DNA from: Mameliella sp. MMSF_3455
GTDB taxonomy: Bacteria; Pseudomonadota; Alphaproteobacteria; Rhodobacterales; Rhodobacteraceae
DNA: 42,828 nucleotides
Direction: 5' to 3'
Assembly (NCBI RefSeq): GCF_030733205.1
Contig: NZ_JASHJL010000045.1
Coordinates: 1 to 42,828, forward strand
A model generated the notes under the pieces. The model was not told the DNA's origin and did no database searches. It saw only the letters and a list, made by a program, of their open reading frames with translations. This document shows, one piece after another, positions 25,918 to 32,966 of this stretch. The translations under genes were made by a program, and so were the position numbers. Within the stretch, counting starts at the first letter, position 1; every line of letters starts with the position of its first letter.

Positions 25918-26835
25918 ATGCGCGTTCTCGCGATTGGCGAATGCATGGCCGAACTGGCCCCGGCAGAGCGCCCGGACGATTACCGTCTGGGCTTTGCCGG
26001 GGACACGTTCAACACCGCCTGGTACTTGGCGATGCTGTCGCCGGACGTGGAGGTGTCCTATTTCACGGCGGTCGGGGATGATGCCCTGTCCGCCCGGATG
26101 GTACAAGTCATCTCTGACAGCGGGATCGACACCCGTCACATCCGCCGGCTGCCCGGGAAATCCGTCGGGCTTTACATGATCGCCCTGAAAAATGGCGAAC
26201 GCAGCTTTTCCTATTGGCGCGGCCAGTCCGCCGCGCGCAGCCTGGCCGGGGACGCGCAAGCACTGGCGGCCGCCATCGCCGAGGCCGATCTGGTCTATGT
26301 CTCCGGCATCACCTTGGCCATTCTCGAGCAGGGCGGCCGCGAAACGCTTTTGCAAGCGCTTCGTTCTGCCCGAAGCGCGGGCAAGAGCGTCGCCTTTGAT
26401 CCGAACCTGCGTGTGCACCTCTGGAGCACTCCGACAGAGATGACGGAAGCGATCATGCGCGCCGCCGCCTGCTGCGACATTGCCCTTCCCTCGTTCGAGG
26501 ACGAGGCGCGTTGGTTCGGCGATGAGGACGCAAAGGCCACGCTGGAACGCTACGCAAGGGCTGGTGCAAGCACCGTCATCGTCAAGAACGGTCCGGAACC
26601 GGTTCTGTATCGTGAGGACGGCACAGATGACATCACGATGGTGCCACGCCTGACCTCTGTCATCGACACGACCGCTGCCGGGGACAGCTTCAACGCTGCG
26701 GTCTTTGCAGGTCTTTCTGCTGCGCTGCCGCTGTCCTCTTCGATCGAACAGGCCTGCCGTCTGGCCGGTCAGGTCGTGCAGGGCAAAGGTGCGTTGGTTC
26801 CGGTTGGCCTGGATCTGCTGGATCAATTTGCCTGA
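25918..26835 (+). CDS. kdgK: 2-keto-3-deoxygluconate kinase (KdgK, PfkB family)
   Basis: A 305-residue ribokinase-fold sugar kinase that phosphorylates KDG to KDPG. The frame is open far upstream, but ATG 25918 is set by GGAGG at 25906-25910 and by the start of homology (MRVLAIGECMAELAP). Seen: N-terminal GFAGDTFNTAWYLA substrate region, VGDDALS, and the PfkB signature DTTAAGDSFNAAVFAG with the catalytic base Asp256. The sequence is KdgK-like (GECMxEL start). It accepts KDG from both the alginate branch and the mannonate dehydratase branch of the same regulon. No Eda-type KDPG aldolase gene is in the window. Confidence 0.88.
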   Translation: MRVLAIGECMAELAPAERPDDYRLGFAGDTFNTAWYLAMLSPDVEVSYFTAVGDDALSARMVQVISDSGIDTRHIRRLPGKSVGLYMIALKNGERSFSYWRGQSAARSLAGDAQALAAAIAEADLVYVSGITLAILEQGGRETLLQALRSARSAGKSVAFDPNLRVHLWSTPTEMTEAIMRAAACCDIALPSFEDEARWFGDEDAKATLERYARAGASTVIVKNGPEPVLYREDGTDDITMVPRLTSVIDTTAAGDSFNAAVFAGLSAALPLSSSIEQACRLAGQVVQGKGALVPVGLDLLDQFA

Positions 26836-26861
26836 CCGCGCGAACGACAAGGATACTCCCC

Positions 26862-27605
26862 ATGCCAAATCCCCCAGCCGCCGACGCCGTTCCACTTGAT
26901 CCGCGCACGCTTGACCGCCTGTCGCGGGCCAGCACGGCAACGGTCGCCACGCTGCTGTATAAGCGCGGCTTTCACAATGCCTATGTGCAAGGCGTCGCCC
27001 CCCTGGCAAAGGGCCAACCAACCATGGTCGGTCCAGCGTTCACCTTGCGCTATATTCCCGCGCGGCCCGATACCGACCCCATCGAGGCCTTCCGTGAGCC
27101 CGATCACCCGCAGCGCGTCGCAATCGAGACCTGTCCGGAAGGTGCGGTGCTGGTGATGGATTGCAGGCAGGATGCCTCTGCCGCGTCCGCGGGGTCGATC
27201 CTTTTGACCCGGCTCGAGATGCGCGGCGCGGCGGGCGTGGTGACCGATGGTGGTGTCCGCGATGCCGACGGTGCGGCGGCGCTTGACATGCCGGTCTTTG
27301 CCGCAAAGCCCTCTGCGCCGACAAATCTGACCAAGCACCACGCGATAGACATCGGCCTCCCGGTTGGCTGTGGCGGCGTTGCCGTCTATCCCGGCGATGT
27401 CGTGTTGGGCGACGGCGACGGTGTGATGATCATCCCCCGTCACTTGGCCGATGAAATCGCTGAAGAAGTCGGCCCCATGGAGGAATTCGAGGCTTTCGTC
27501 CTGGAGGAAGTGCGCCGCAATACGCCGGTGATCGGCCTCTACCCCGCTACGGATCCGGCCGTTCTGGAGCGGTTCGAGAACTGGCGCCAAGCGCGACAGG
27601 ACTGA
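26862..27605 (+). CDS. RraA-family protein, probable class II pyruvate aldolase
   Basis: A 247-residue member of the RraA/HMG-aldolase/dimethylmenaquinone-methyltransferase-like superfamily. Members include 4-hydroxy-4-methyl-2-oxoglutarate aldolase and other metal-dependent aldolases that release pyruvate, besides the RNase E inhibitor RraA. Seen: an N-terminal STATVATLLYKRG, the phosphate/oxyanion-loop-like GSILLTRLEMRGAAGVVTDGGVRDAD (with the Arg-Asp pair typical of the aldolase subgroup), and the C-terminal V-x-PGD-VVLGDGDGVMIIP. It follows kdgK by 26 bp at the end of the uronate operon, exactly where a KDPG/KDG-cleaving aldolase is needed and the usual eda is missing. Aldolase function on KDPG is an inference. 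Confidence 0.8.
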   Translation: MPNPPAADAVPLDPRTLDRLSRASTATVATLLYKRGFHNAYVQGVAPLAKGQPTMVGPAFTLRYIPARPDTDPIEAFREPDHPQRVAIETCPEGAVLVMDCRQDASAASAGSILLTRLEMRGAAGVVTDGGVRDADGAAALDMPVFAAKPSAPTNLTKHHAIDIGLPVGCGGVAVYPGDVVLGDGDGVMIIPRHLADEIAEEVGPMEEFEAFVLEEVRRNTPVIGLYPATDPAVLERFENWRQARQD

Positions 27606-27639
27606 ATCCCTTCACTGATCAACAGAAAGGTACGGCCAG

Positions 27640-28683
27640 ATGAGCGGTCCGTTGCTGTCCTATTTCAAATGGCCCTTGATCGTGACCGTCATTGGCCTGG
27701 TCTTGTCGGCATGGTTGGGCTGGCTGCATGAGGGCAGCCTTGGCGGCGTGCTTTCGTTTCTGCTGATCGGCGCCATACTGGCAAGTCTGGAAATCGCCCT
27801 GTCCTTTGACAATGCCGTGGTCAATGCCAACCGGCTGCAAGACATGACCGAGATCTGGCGCAGGCGTTTCCTGACTTGGGGTATCCTGATCGCGGTCTTC
27901 GGGATGCGCATCGTCTTTCCGCTGGCGGTCGTTTCCGTTGCGGCACGGATCGGACCGTTCGAAGCTCTCAGCCTGGCGATAGCCCGCCCCGACGACTATG
28001 CGCACATCATCGAAGAGGCGCATCTGTCGATTTCGGCCTTTGGCGGCACGTTCCTGATGATGGTCGCGCTGACCTATTTCGTGGACGAGTCCAAGGACAT
28101 CCACTGGATCAAACGCCTTGAATCCCGGCTGAGCACCTGCGGTGCGATCCGTGGGTTCGAAACGGCGCTTGTGCTTGTTGCGGTGACAGGGGTCTCACTG
28201 TTCCTCGCCGAGGGCGACGATGCGCAATTCCTGTTCGGGGCGCTGTTCGGCCTGCTGACCTTCTGCATCGTCGACGTGGTCGGTCATGTGCTGGACAGCG
28301 GTGCCGCCGTGCGGGCGGGCGCTCAGGGTGGGCTTGGCGCATTCCTCTATCTCGAAGTCATTGATGCCAGCTTTTCCTTTGACGGGGTGATTGGAGCGTT
28401 TGCACTGACAACGAACCTTTTCCTGATTGCCGTGGGCCTCGGCATCGGCGCAATGTATGTGCGCTCGTTCACCATCATGATCGTCGAACGGCAAACCCTG
28501 GCCGAGTTCCGTTATCTGGAGCACGGCGCATTCTATTCAGTGTTCTTCCTGTCGCTGGCTCTCTTTGCCCATGCCGTTGTTCCCGTGCCCGAGGTCGTGA
28601 CAGGGCTGGTCGGTGTGCTCTTCATTGGAGCGGCGCTGGTCAGTTCAAACCATCACAGAAAGACCGTGCGGAGGTCAGCGTGA
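27640..28683 (+). CDS. DUF475 / TerC-like integral membrane protein
   Basis: A 347-residue protein with about nine hydrophobic helices. The two DUF475 signatures, EIALSFDNAVVNA near residue 55 and EVIDASFSFDGVIGAFALT near residue 245, carry acidic residues in membrane segments, as in the TerC family linked to tellurite resistance and manganese/metal export. AAAGG precedes ATG 27640. It lies 34 bp after the RraA-like gene on the same strand and may be read through from the uronate operon, though its function seems unrelated. Its stop overlaps a possible small ORF (GTGA at 28680-28683). Confidence 0.85.
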   Translation: MSGPLLSYFKWPLIVTVIGLVLSAWLGWLHEGSLGGVLSFLLIGAILASLEIALSFDNAVVNANRLQDMTEIWRRRFLTWGILIAVFGMRIVFPLAVVSVAARIGPFEALSLAIARPDDYAHIIEEAHLSISAFGGTFLMMVALTYFVDESKDIHWIKRLESRLSTCGAIRGFETALVLVAVTGVSLFLAEGDDAQFLFGALFGLLTFCIVDVVGHVLDSGAAVRAGAQGGLGAFLYLEVIDASFSFDGVIGAFALTTNLFLIAVGLGIGAMYVRSFTIMIVERQTLAEFRYLEHGAFYSVFFLSLALFAHAVVPVPEVVTGLVGVLFIGAALVSSNHHRKTVRRSA

Positions 28684-28997
28684 GCCCGCACACTTTTTTT
28701 CCCATGCAGGACATGGACATGGCAATCGAGAGCGCCGGTGTTGTCCAGTCGCGATCCGCCATCGACGGCGGGTGCCATTATCGGTCTTCGCCCCAAGGCG
28801 AGATCCTGCAATGCGTCGGCGATCCCGTCGCAAAGTCTGCCGGGGCGCCGTTCGGGGGCCATGGCCTCGACATCCGTTTTGTCACTTCTCTTCATCAGAC
28901 CGCGTGCCGAGTAGGCCCCCAACCCGAAACTGGCCGCCTGTTTGCATTTGCCGTCTGCGGGGCCGAAGGGAGGGCGCAAATGCGGTTCAGGGAATGA
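28680..28997 (+). CDS. Possible small translationally coupled ORF of unknown function
   Basis: A 105-codon frame begins at a GTG that overlaps the DUF475 stop (GTGA, 28680-28683) and ends in an ATGA overlap with the next gene (28994-28997). Overlap at both ends is what one expects of a coupled middle cistron. The protein (MSPHTFFPMQDMDMAIES at its start) matches no family I recognise, has no signal peptide or membrane helix, and contains several cysteines and histidines. There is no strong ribosome site. It may instead be an untranslated gap, and an antisense frame is also open here. This entry accounts for the 310-bp space between the DUF475 and FMN-enzyme genes. Confidence 0.35.
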   Translation: MSPHTFFPMQDMDMAIESAGVVQSRSAIDGGCHYRSSPQGEILQCVGDPVAKSAGAPFGGHGLDIRFVTSLHQTACRVGPQPETGRLFAFAVCGAEGRAQMRFRE

Positions 28998-30193
28998 CGG
29001 CTGTGGGATCTTCGTCACGACGCCTTCGGAAGGTCTTTGCTCTTGAGGATTTCGAGCCCCTGGCAAAGCGCCATCTTCCCGCCCCCATCTTCGGCTATGT
29101 CGCGGGCGCGGCAGAGACCAACGCATCGCTGAATGATAACCGGGCGGCATTTTCTGAAATCGGCTTTGTGCCCCGCGTGGGCGTCGATGTTTCGGCGCGG
29201 TCCCTCACCTGCAACGTGATGGGGCTGGACTTCGACATGCCCTTTGGCGTGGCTCCGATGGGCGCCGCTGCTCTGACCGCGTATCGCGGCGATCTGGTCT
29301 ATGCGCGTGCCGCCGGCGCGGCGAATATACCGATGATCGTCAGCGCGGCGTCGCTGATCCCTCTCGAAGAGATCGCTGCAGAAAACCCCGATATCTGGTA
29401 CCAGGCCTATCTTCCCCCCGATCCGGCCGACATTGCCGCGCTGCTGGCCCGAGTGGCCAGATGCGGGATCGAAACGCTCGTCGTGACGCTGGACAGTGCG
29501 GTGGTGCCCAGCCGGGAAAACAACCTGCGGTCCGGGTACCGCACACCGCTCAGACCGAACCTGAACCTCTTCTATCAAGGTGTGACCCATCCGCGATGGG
29601 CGTTGGGCACCTTTCTGCGCACATTCGTGCAACACGGCACGCCGCATTTTGAAAACGCCACGGCGACGCGCGGCGCGCCGTTGCTGTCGCGGCAAGCAGT
29701 GCGGGATTTCTCCGGCCGCGAGGTGTTGAATTGGGAGACCCTCGCCGAGGTGCGTCGGCTGTGGCGGGGCCGCCTTGTCCTGAAAGGCATCCTGCACCCC
29801 GATGACGTCAGCCGTGCGCGGAAACTGGGGGCCCAGGGGGTCATCCTGTCAAACCATGGCGGGCGCCAACTGGACGGCGCCGTCGCCCCGCTGCGCGCTC
29901 TCCCGGTTGCGCTCGATCGCGCCGGGGACATGGCCGTCATGCTGGATGGCGGTATTCTGCGCGGCACGGACATCCTGAAAGCGCTGGCGCTCGGTGCAGG
30001 CTTTGCCTTTGTCGGTCGTCCGTTCAACTATGCCGCCAGTCTTGCCGGTGAAGCGGGCATGGCCCATGCGATTGATCTCTTGCGGGTTCAGCTGCGCGCC
30101 GACTTGGGTATGCTTGGTTGCGTCCGTCTGAGCGAGTTGGGGCCGTCGATCCTGGATCAGGGTCGGTTCAGGAGGAACTGCCCTCAATCTTGA
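28994..30193 (+). CDS. FMN-dependent alpha-hydroxy-acid oxidase/dehydrogenase (LldD family)
   Basis: A 399-residue (beta/alpha)8 flavoenzyme oxidising L-2-hydroxyacids (lactate, glycolate, mandelate and similar) to 2-oxoacids. The frame is open from 28613, but ATG 28994 with CAGGGA upstream gives the normal length. Seen: PIFGYVAGAAET near the N-terminus (substrate Tyr), FGVAPMGAAALT (FMN loop), catalytic Lys264 (VLKGIL), the signature SNHGGRQLDGA with the base His288 and Arg291, and the FMN phosphate motif DGGILRGTDILKALALGA. Substrate is not evident; the family's cytochrome or O2 electron acceptor is also unclear. Last gene of this plus-strand run before a 447-bp gap. Confidence 0.88.
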   Translation: MTAVGSSSRRLRKVFALEDFEPLAKRHLPAPIFGYVAGAAETNASLNDNRAAFSEIGFVPRVGVDVSARSLTCNVMGLDFDMPFGVAPMGAAALTAYRGDLVYARAAGAANIPMIVSAASLIPLEEIAAENPDIWYQAYLPPDPADIAALLARVARCGIETLVVTLDSAVVPSRENNLRSGYRTPLRPNLNLFYQGVTHPRWALGTFLRTFVQHGTPHFENATATRGAPLLSRQAVRDFSGREVLNWETLAEVRRLWRGRLVLKGILHPDDVSRARKLGAQGVILSNHGGRQLDGAVAPLRALPVALDRAGDMAVMLDGGILRGTDILKALALGAGFAFVGRPFNYAASLAGEAGMAHAIDLLRVQLRADLGMLGCVRLSELGPSILDQGRFRRNCPQS

Positions 30194-30267
30194 CGTTGCC
30201 CCGCTGGACCTGTCAGAGCATTGTGCCGCGCCTTCGAGCACGTATCGTGGCGCAAAGGCGAACCTTT

Positions 30268-30330
30268 ATGGCACTACGACCAACCGAGGAATTTCGTGCA
30301 GAAGCTGTGCGCATCGCATTGACCAATGGT
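30268..30330 (+). pseudogene. Possible remnant of an IS3-type transposase orfA N-terminus
   Basis: The reading frame MALRPTEEFRAEAVRIALTNG resembles the first helix of the HTH_Tnp_1 domain found at the N-terminus of IS3-family OrfA proteins (typically R-P-T-E-E-F-R-x-E-A-V). After this the similarity ends abruptly, with no helix-turn-helix recognition part. It sits in the 447-bp stretch 30194-30640, which otherwise holds a palindrome at 30460-30471 and no convincing gene. Suggests an old insertion scar beside the pyridine island. Short match, so low certainty. Confidence 0.35.
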
Positions 30331-30459
30331 CCGCTGCCCGCCGTTACCTATTTCAATCAAATCGAAACCGATCAGCAGTTTGAGGAAGCTCGCTTTGGCG
30401 GGGCGCGGTGCTTGGCCATGAATTCGTCCTTTCAGGAAAGGGTTGCACTCTGTCTTGGA

Positions 30460-30471
30460 ATACATTTGTAT
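30460..30471. promoter_or_regulatory. ATACA-TT-TGTAT palindrome, candidate operator of the pyridine island
   Basis: A perfect 5+5 inverted repeat, ATACATTTGTAT, lies 170 bp before the first MarR start. A one-mismatch copy, ATACATTTGTGT, is at 38181-38192, 75 bp before nicE; the two sites share AATACATTTGT. Shared sites at both ends of the cluster suggest a common regulator, either a MarR protein (30641, 31160) or TetR (37496). Confidence 0.45.
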
Positions 30472-30640
30472 ACCAATGAACGGTTTTGATGAGGAAGGCG
30501 GCCCGATTTTCTTGACAAGGTTGGGCATCTTGGATGCCCTCCCATGGTATTGTTCCGGTGTTTCCACCTGCATGTGACCCGGGAACCGATTGAAAGTTGA
30601 ATACTGGCATCGGTAGTGCCGGGAAAGTGAGAAGAGCCCG

Positions 30641-31105
30641 ATGGATGATATGAACCACGATCCGAGCAACGACACCTCGGAGGATGCCATTGCGGCCTAT
30701 GTTCTCGACGAACAGATCGGCTATGCCTTGCGAAAGGCAAACCAGCGGCACATGACCATCTTTGGCGAAAGGATGCTTGACGGCCTGACGCCAACTCAGT
30801 TTTCAGCCCTTTTCCGCCTGGTTGAAAACCCCGTGCCGCAGTCCCAGAATGCGCTTGGACGCAGTGTCGCGATGGATGCAGCCACGATAAAAGGGGTCGT
30901 CAACCGCTTGGAGGCGCGCGGCCTTGTGGTGACCCGGAAGGACGAGGTTGATCGCCGGCGTTACGTGATCGAGGCTACCGCGAAGGGCAGGGAGCTGATC
31001 AAGGCGGCGATGCCAGTGATGGCGGACATCACAGAGGCAACGTTGGCGCCTCTTACCGTTGCTGAACGGCGCACGATCTTGCGATTGCTGGCAAAGCTGA
31101 GTTGA
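30641..31105 (+). CDS. MarR-family regulator 1 (NicR-like position)
   Basis: A 154-residue winged-helix regulator of the MarR class. Seen: N-terminal dimer helix (EQIGYALRKANQRHMTIFGERML), LTPTQFSALFRLVE, the recognition region QNALGRSVAMDAATIKGVVNRLEARGLV, and the beta-wing with the conserved DRRRYVIEATAKG. The nicotinate genes of Pseudomonas putida are repressed by the MarR protein NicR, so a similar role here is reasonable, with an aromatic or pyridine acid as effector. It opens the pyridine island and is followed 54 bp later by a second MarR gene. Confidence 0.88.
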   Translation: MDDMNHDPSNDTSEDAIAAYVLDEQIGYALRKANQRHMTIFGERMLDGLTPTQFSALFRLVENPVPQSQNALGRSVAMDAATIKGVVNRLEARGLVVTRKDEVDRRRYVIEATAKGRELIKAAMPVMADITEATLAPLTVAERRTILRLLAKLS

Positions 31106-31159
31106 TTGGCGCGTTGTGCGTGTAACTTGGGGCGCCTGGTTGCGGAAAGGTCAAGGGTG

Positions 31160-31633
31160 ATGAACGACCACACCACGAAACCCGCTAGTGATGTGTCCGC
31201 GATGATCGAGGCCTACGATCCGCGCAACCACCCGGCGCAGTTGGTGCGCCGTGTCCACCAGCGCGGGGCCCAGCTTTTTACCCAGAACGTGCGGCATCCA
31301 AACCTTTCGGTGACGCAGTTTGTGGCTCTGGTCACGTTGCTGAAGGTGGGGTCGGTAACTCAAAGCATGCTTGGGCGGCTGACTTCGATGGACCCGTCCA
31401 CCACGACGGTGGTGGTGCGCAAGCTGGAGCGCGAAAGGCTGATCGAGAAGCGGCGGAGTCTCGAGGATCAGCGTTCGTCGGTTATCGAACTGACCGAAGC
31501 CGGACGCCAATGCGCGATCAATCATGTTCCGGTCAGCGTGGAAGCGGGTGAAAAACTGCTCGAGCCGCTCACCGTGATCGAGCAGCAACTCTTCATGGAG
31601 TTGCTGCGAAAGGTGATTGCGGCCGAAGACTGA
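31160..31633 (+). CDS. MarR-family regulator 2
   Basis: A 157-residue MarR-type regulator. The frame is open from 31106; ATG 31160 is preferred, preceded by an adjacent in-frame GTG and by GGAAAGG at about 31143-31149. Seen: the N-terminal helix HPAQLVRRVHQRGAQLFTQNV, LSVTQFVALVTLLKVG, recognition helix QSMLGRLTSMDPSTTTVVVRKLERERLI, and wing KRRSLEDQRSSVIELTEAG. It is clearly different from MarR 1, so the pair is not a recent duplication. Two MarR genes in tandem could sense different intermediates, for example the upper- and lower-pathway acids. Confidence 0.87.
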   Translation: MNDHTTKPASDVSAMIEAYDPRNHPAQLVRRVHQRGAQLFTQNVRHPNLSVTQFVALVTLLKVGSVTQSMLGRLTSMDPSTTTVVVRKLERERLIEKRRSLEDQRSSVIELTEAGRQCAINHVPVSVEAGEKLLEPLTVIEQQLFMELLRKVIAAED

Positions 31634-31783
31634 CGACTCGCTGCCCGTACTGCCATTTTGATGCGTACACGTTTAAAATTCCGTCCGTTCGCGTCGGATG
31701 TAGGTTGGCTCTTTGATTAATTTGTGAGCCAAAACCGCGGATTGGGCAAAGTTTCCGGCTATTGCTAAATAAAATCTTGCGCC

Positions 31784-31797
31784 TTGATCTGAATCAA
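31784..31797. promoter_or_regulatory. Perfect FNR/FnrL box before the Rieske oxygenase gene
   Basis: TTGATCTGAATCAA matches the FNR consensus TTGAT-N4-ATCAA exactly and is the form used by rhodobacterial FnrL. It lies 74 bp upstream of ATG 31871 in a 237-bp AT-rich gap (31634-31870) that clearly contains the promoter. Placement this close to the start would fit either repression or activation when oxygen is low. The downstream gene encodes an O2-consuming oxygenase, which makes anaerobic shut-off logical. Confidence 0.65.
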
Positions 31798-31870
31798 TTT
31801 ACTTTGAGTACGTAGCAAATTGGCCCCTGCGGGAAGGCCCCTTTAAGAACGCAAGCTCGGGAGTGATGGG

Positions 31871-32941
31871 ATGACGACTCTGGTTCGGAACGCATGGTAC
31901 GTGGCCGCTTGGTCGCGCGAGATCGACGATGAACTGCGGCGTTTCACCATCCTCGGCGATCACATCCTTCTCTACCGCCGCACGGATGGCACCGTTGCTG
32001 CGTTGGAGGATCGGTGCCCGCACAGGTTGTTGCCGCTGTCAAAAGGCAAGCGGATCGGAGATGCGGTGCAATGCGGTTACCACGGGTTGACCTTCGGTCC
32101 TGACGGCAAGTGCACCCGGGTTCCGGGCCAGGACAAGATCCCGCCCTCGGCCTATGTCGAAAGCTACCCGATCGAGGAGCGTCACGGGATCGTCTGGATC
32201 TGGATGGGTGAGCGGCACCGCGCAGATCCGGATGCGATTTTCGATTTGCCGCAATTCACCGACCCGGGTTGGCATGCCCATCACGGGGACGCGTTGCACC
32301 TGGAATCCAACTACCTCAACGTGGCCGAAAACCTGGTGGACCCGGCGCATGTGAGTTTTGTGCACCCGACGACACTGGGCAACTCGGCCTCGGAGAACGT
32401 GCCGGTGCATGTCTCGACCGAAGGCGAGACCATCACCGCCTGGCGGTGGATTCGCGATGCGGAGCCGATTGGCTTCTTCAAGGCGTTCGGCGGCTTTGAG
32501 GGGAATGTCGACCGCTGGCATTATTATCACCTGCATCTGCCGTCGATCGCGGTGATCGACTTCGGCTCGGCGGACGCGGCCGACCAGATTGCCGAAGATG
32601 ACCGGGATAGTGGCATCCGAGTGCTTGCACTGCACTTCATGACGCCTGTCGATGAGGGCTACACCATCGACCGCTGGATGCACCTGCGGAACACGGCGGT
32701 CGATACCGAAGAGGCCTCGGACAAGATTGATGCAATGCTGCGCATCGCGTTTGCCGAGGACAAGGAGATTCTGGAGGCTGTGCACGCAGAAGAGCAGCGC
32801 CCGATGAAGCGGCGCCCGATCCGTATCGCCATCGATCGTGGGCCGATGGTCTACCGCAAGCGCATCAACGACCTTCTGGAAACCGAGCGGACGCTCGACG
32901 CCTCGGCAGAGAGCAATGCGTCCTTCGTCTACCATGACTGA
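31871..32941 (+). CDS. Rieske non-heme iron oxygenase, VanA-like
   Basis: A 356-residue oxygenase component. The N-terminal Rieske domain has C49-P-H51 and C68-G-Y-H71 as [2Fe-2S] ligands (RCPHRLLPL; QCGYHGLTF). The C-terminal catalytic domain carries the mononuclear iron site AENLVDPAHVSFVHP, with Asp157 as the electron bridge and His160 and His165 as ligands. The family includes vanillate O-demethylase and many phenol- or ring-carboxylate oxygenases that release formaldehyde or hydroxylate a ring. The gene for its reductase follows 25 bp later, then a carboxylate transporter and genes for 2,5-dihydroxypyridine breakdown. It is therefore the best candidate for forming 2,5-dihydroxypyridine from an imported pyridine acid; substrate unproven. 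A perfect FNR box lies in its promoter. Confidence 0.9.
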   Translation: MTTLVRNAWYVAAWSREIDDELRRFTILGDHILLYRRTDGTVAALEDRCPHRLLPLSKGKRIGDAVQCGYHGLTFGPDGKCTRVPGQDKIPPSAYVESYPIEERHGIVWIWMGERHRADPDAIFDLPQFTDPGWHAHHGDALHLESNYLNVAENLVDPAHVSFVHPTTLGNSASENVPVHVSTEGETITAWRWIRDAEPIGFFKAFGGFEGNVDRWHYYHLHLPSIAVIDFGSADAADQIAEDDRDSGIRVLALHFMTPVDEGYTIDRWMHLRNTAVDTEEASDKIDAMLRIAFAEDKEILEAVHAEEQRPMKRRPIRIAIDRGPMVYRKRINDLLETERTLDASAESNASFVYHD

Positions 32942-32966
32942 TGCTGTTCTGGCCGGAGGCGCTGAC

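Noticed and set aside
28653-29150. 165-codon minus-strand frame over the DUF475/FMN-oxidase gap
   Set aside because: Overlaps both real genes in antisense, has no ribosome site and no recognisable domain. The plus frame at 28680 has better positional support.
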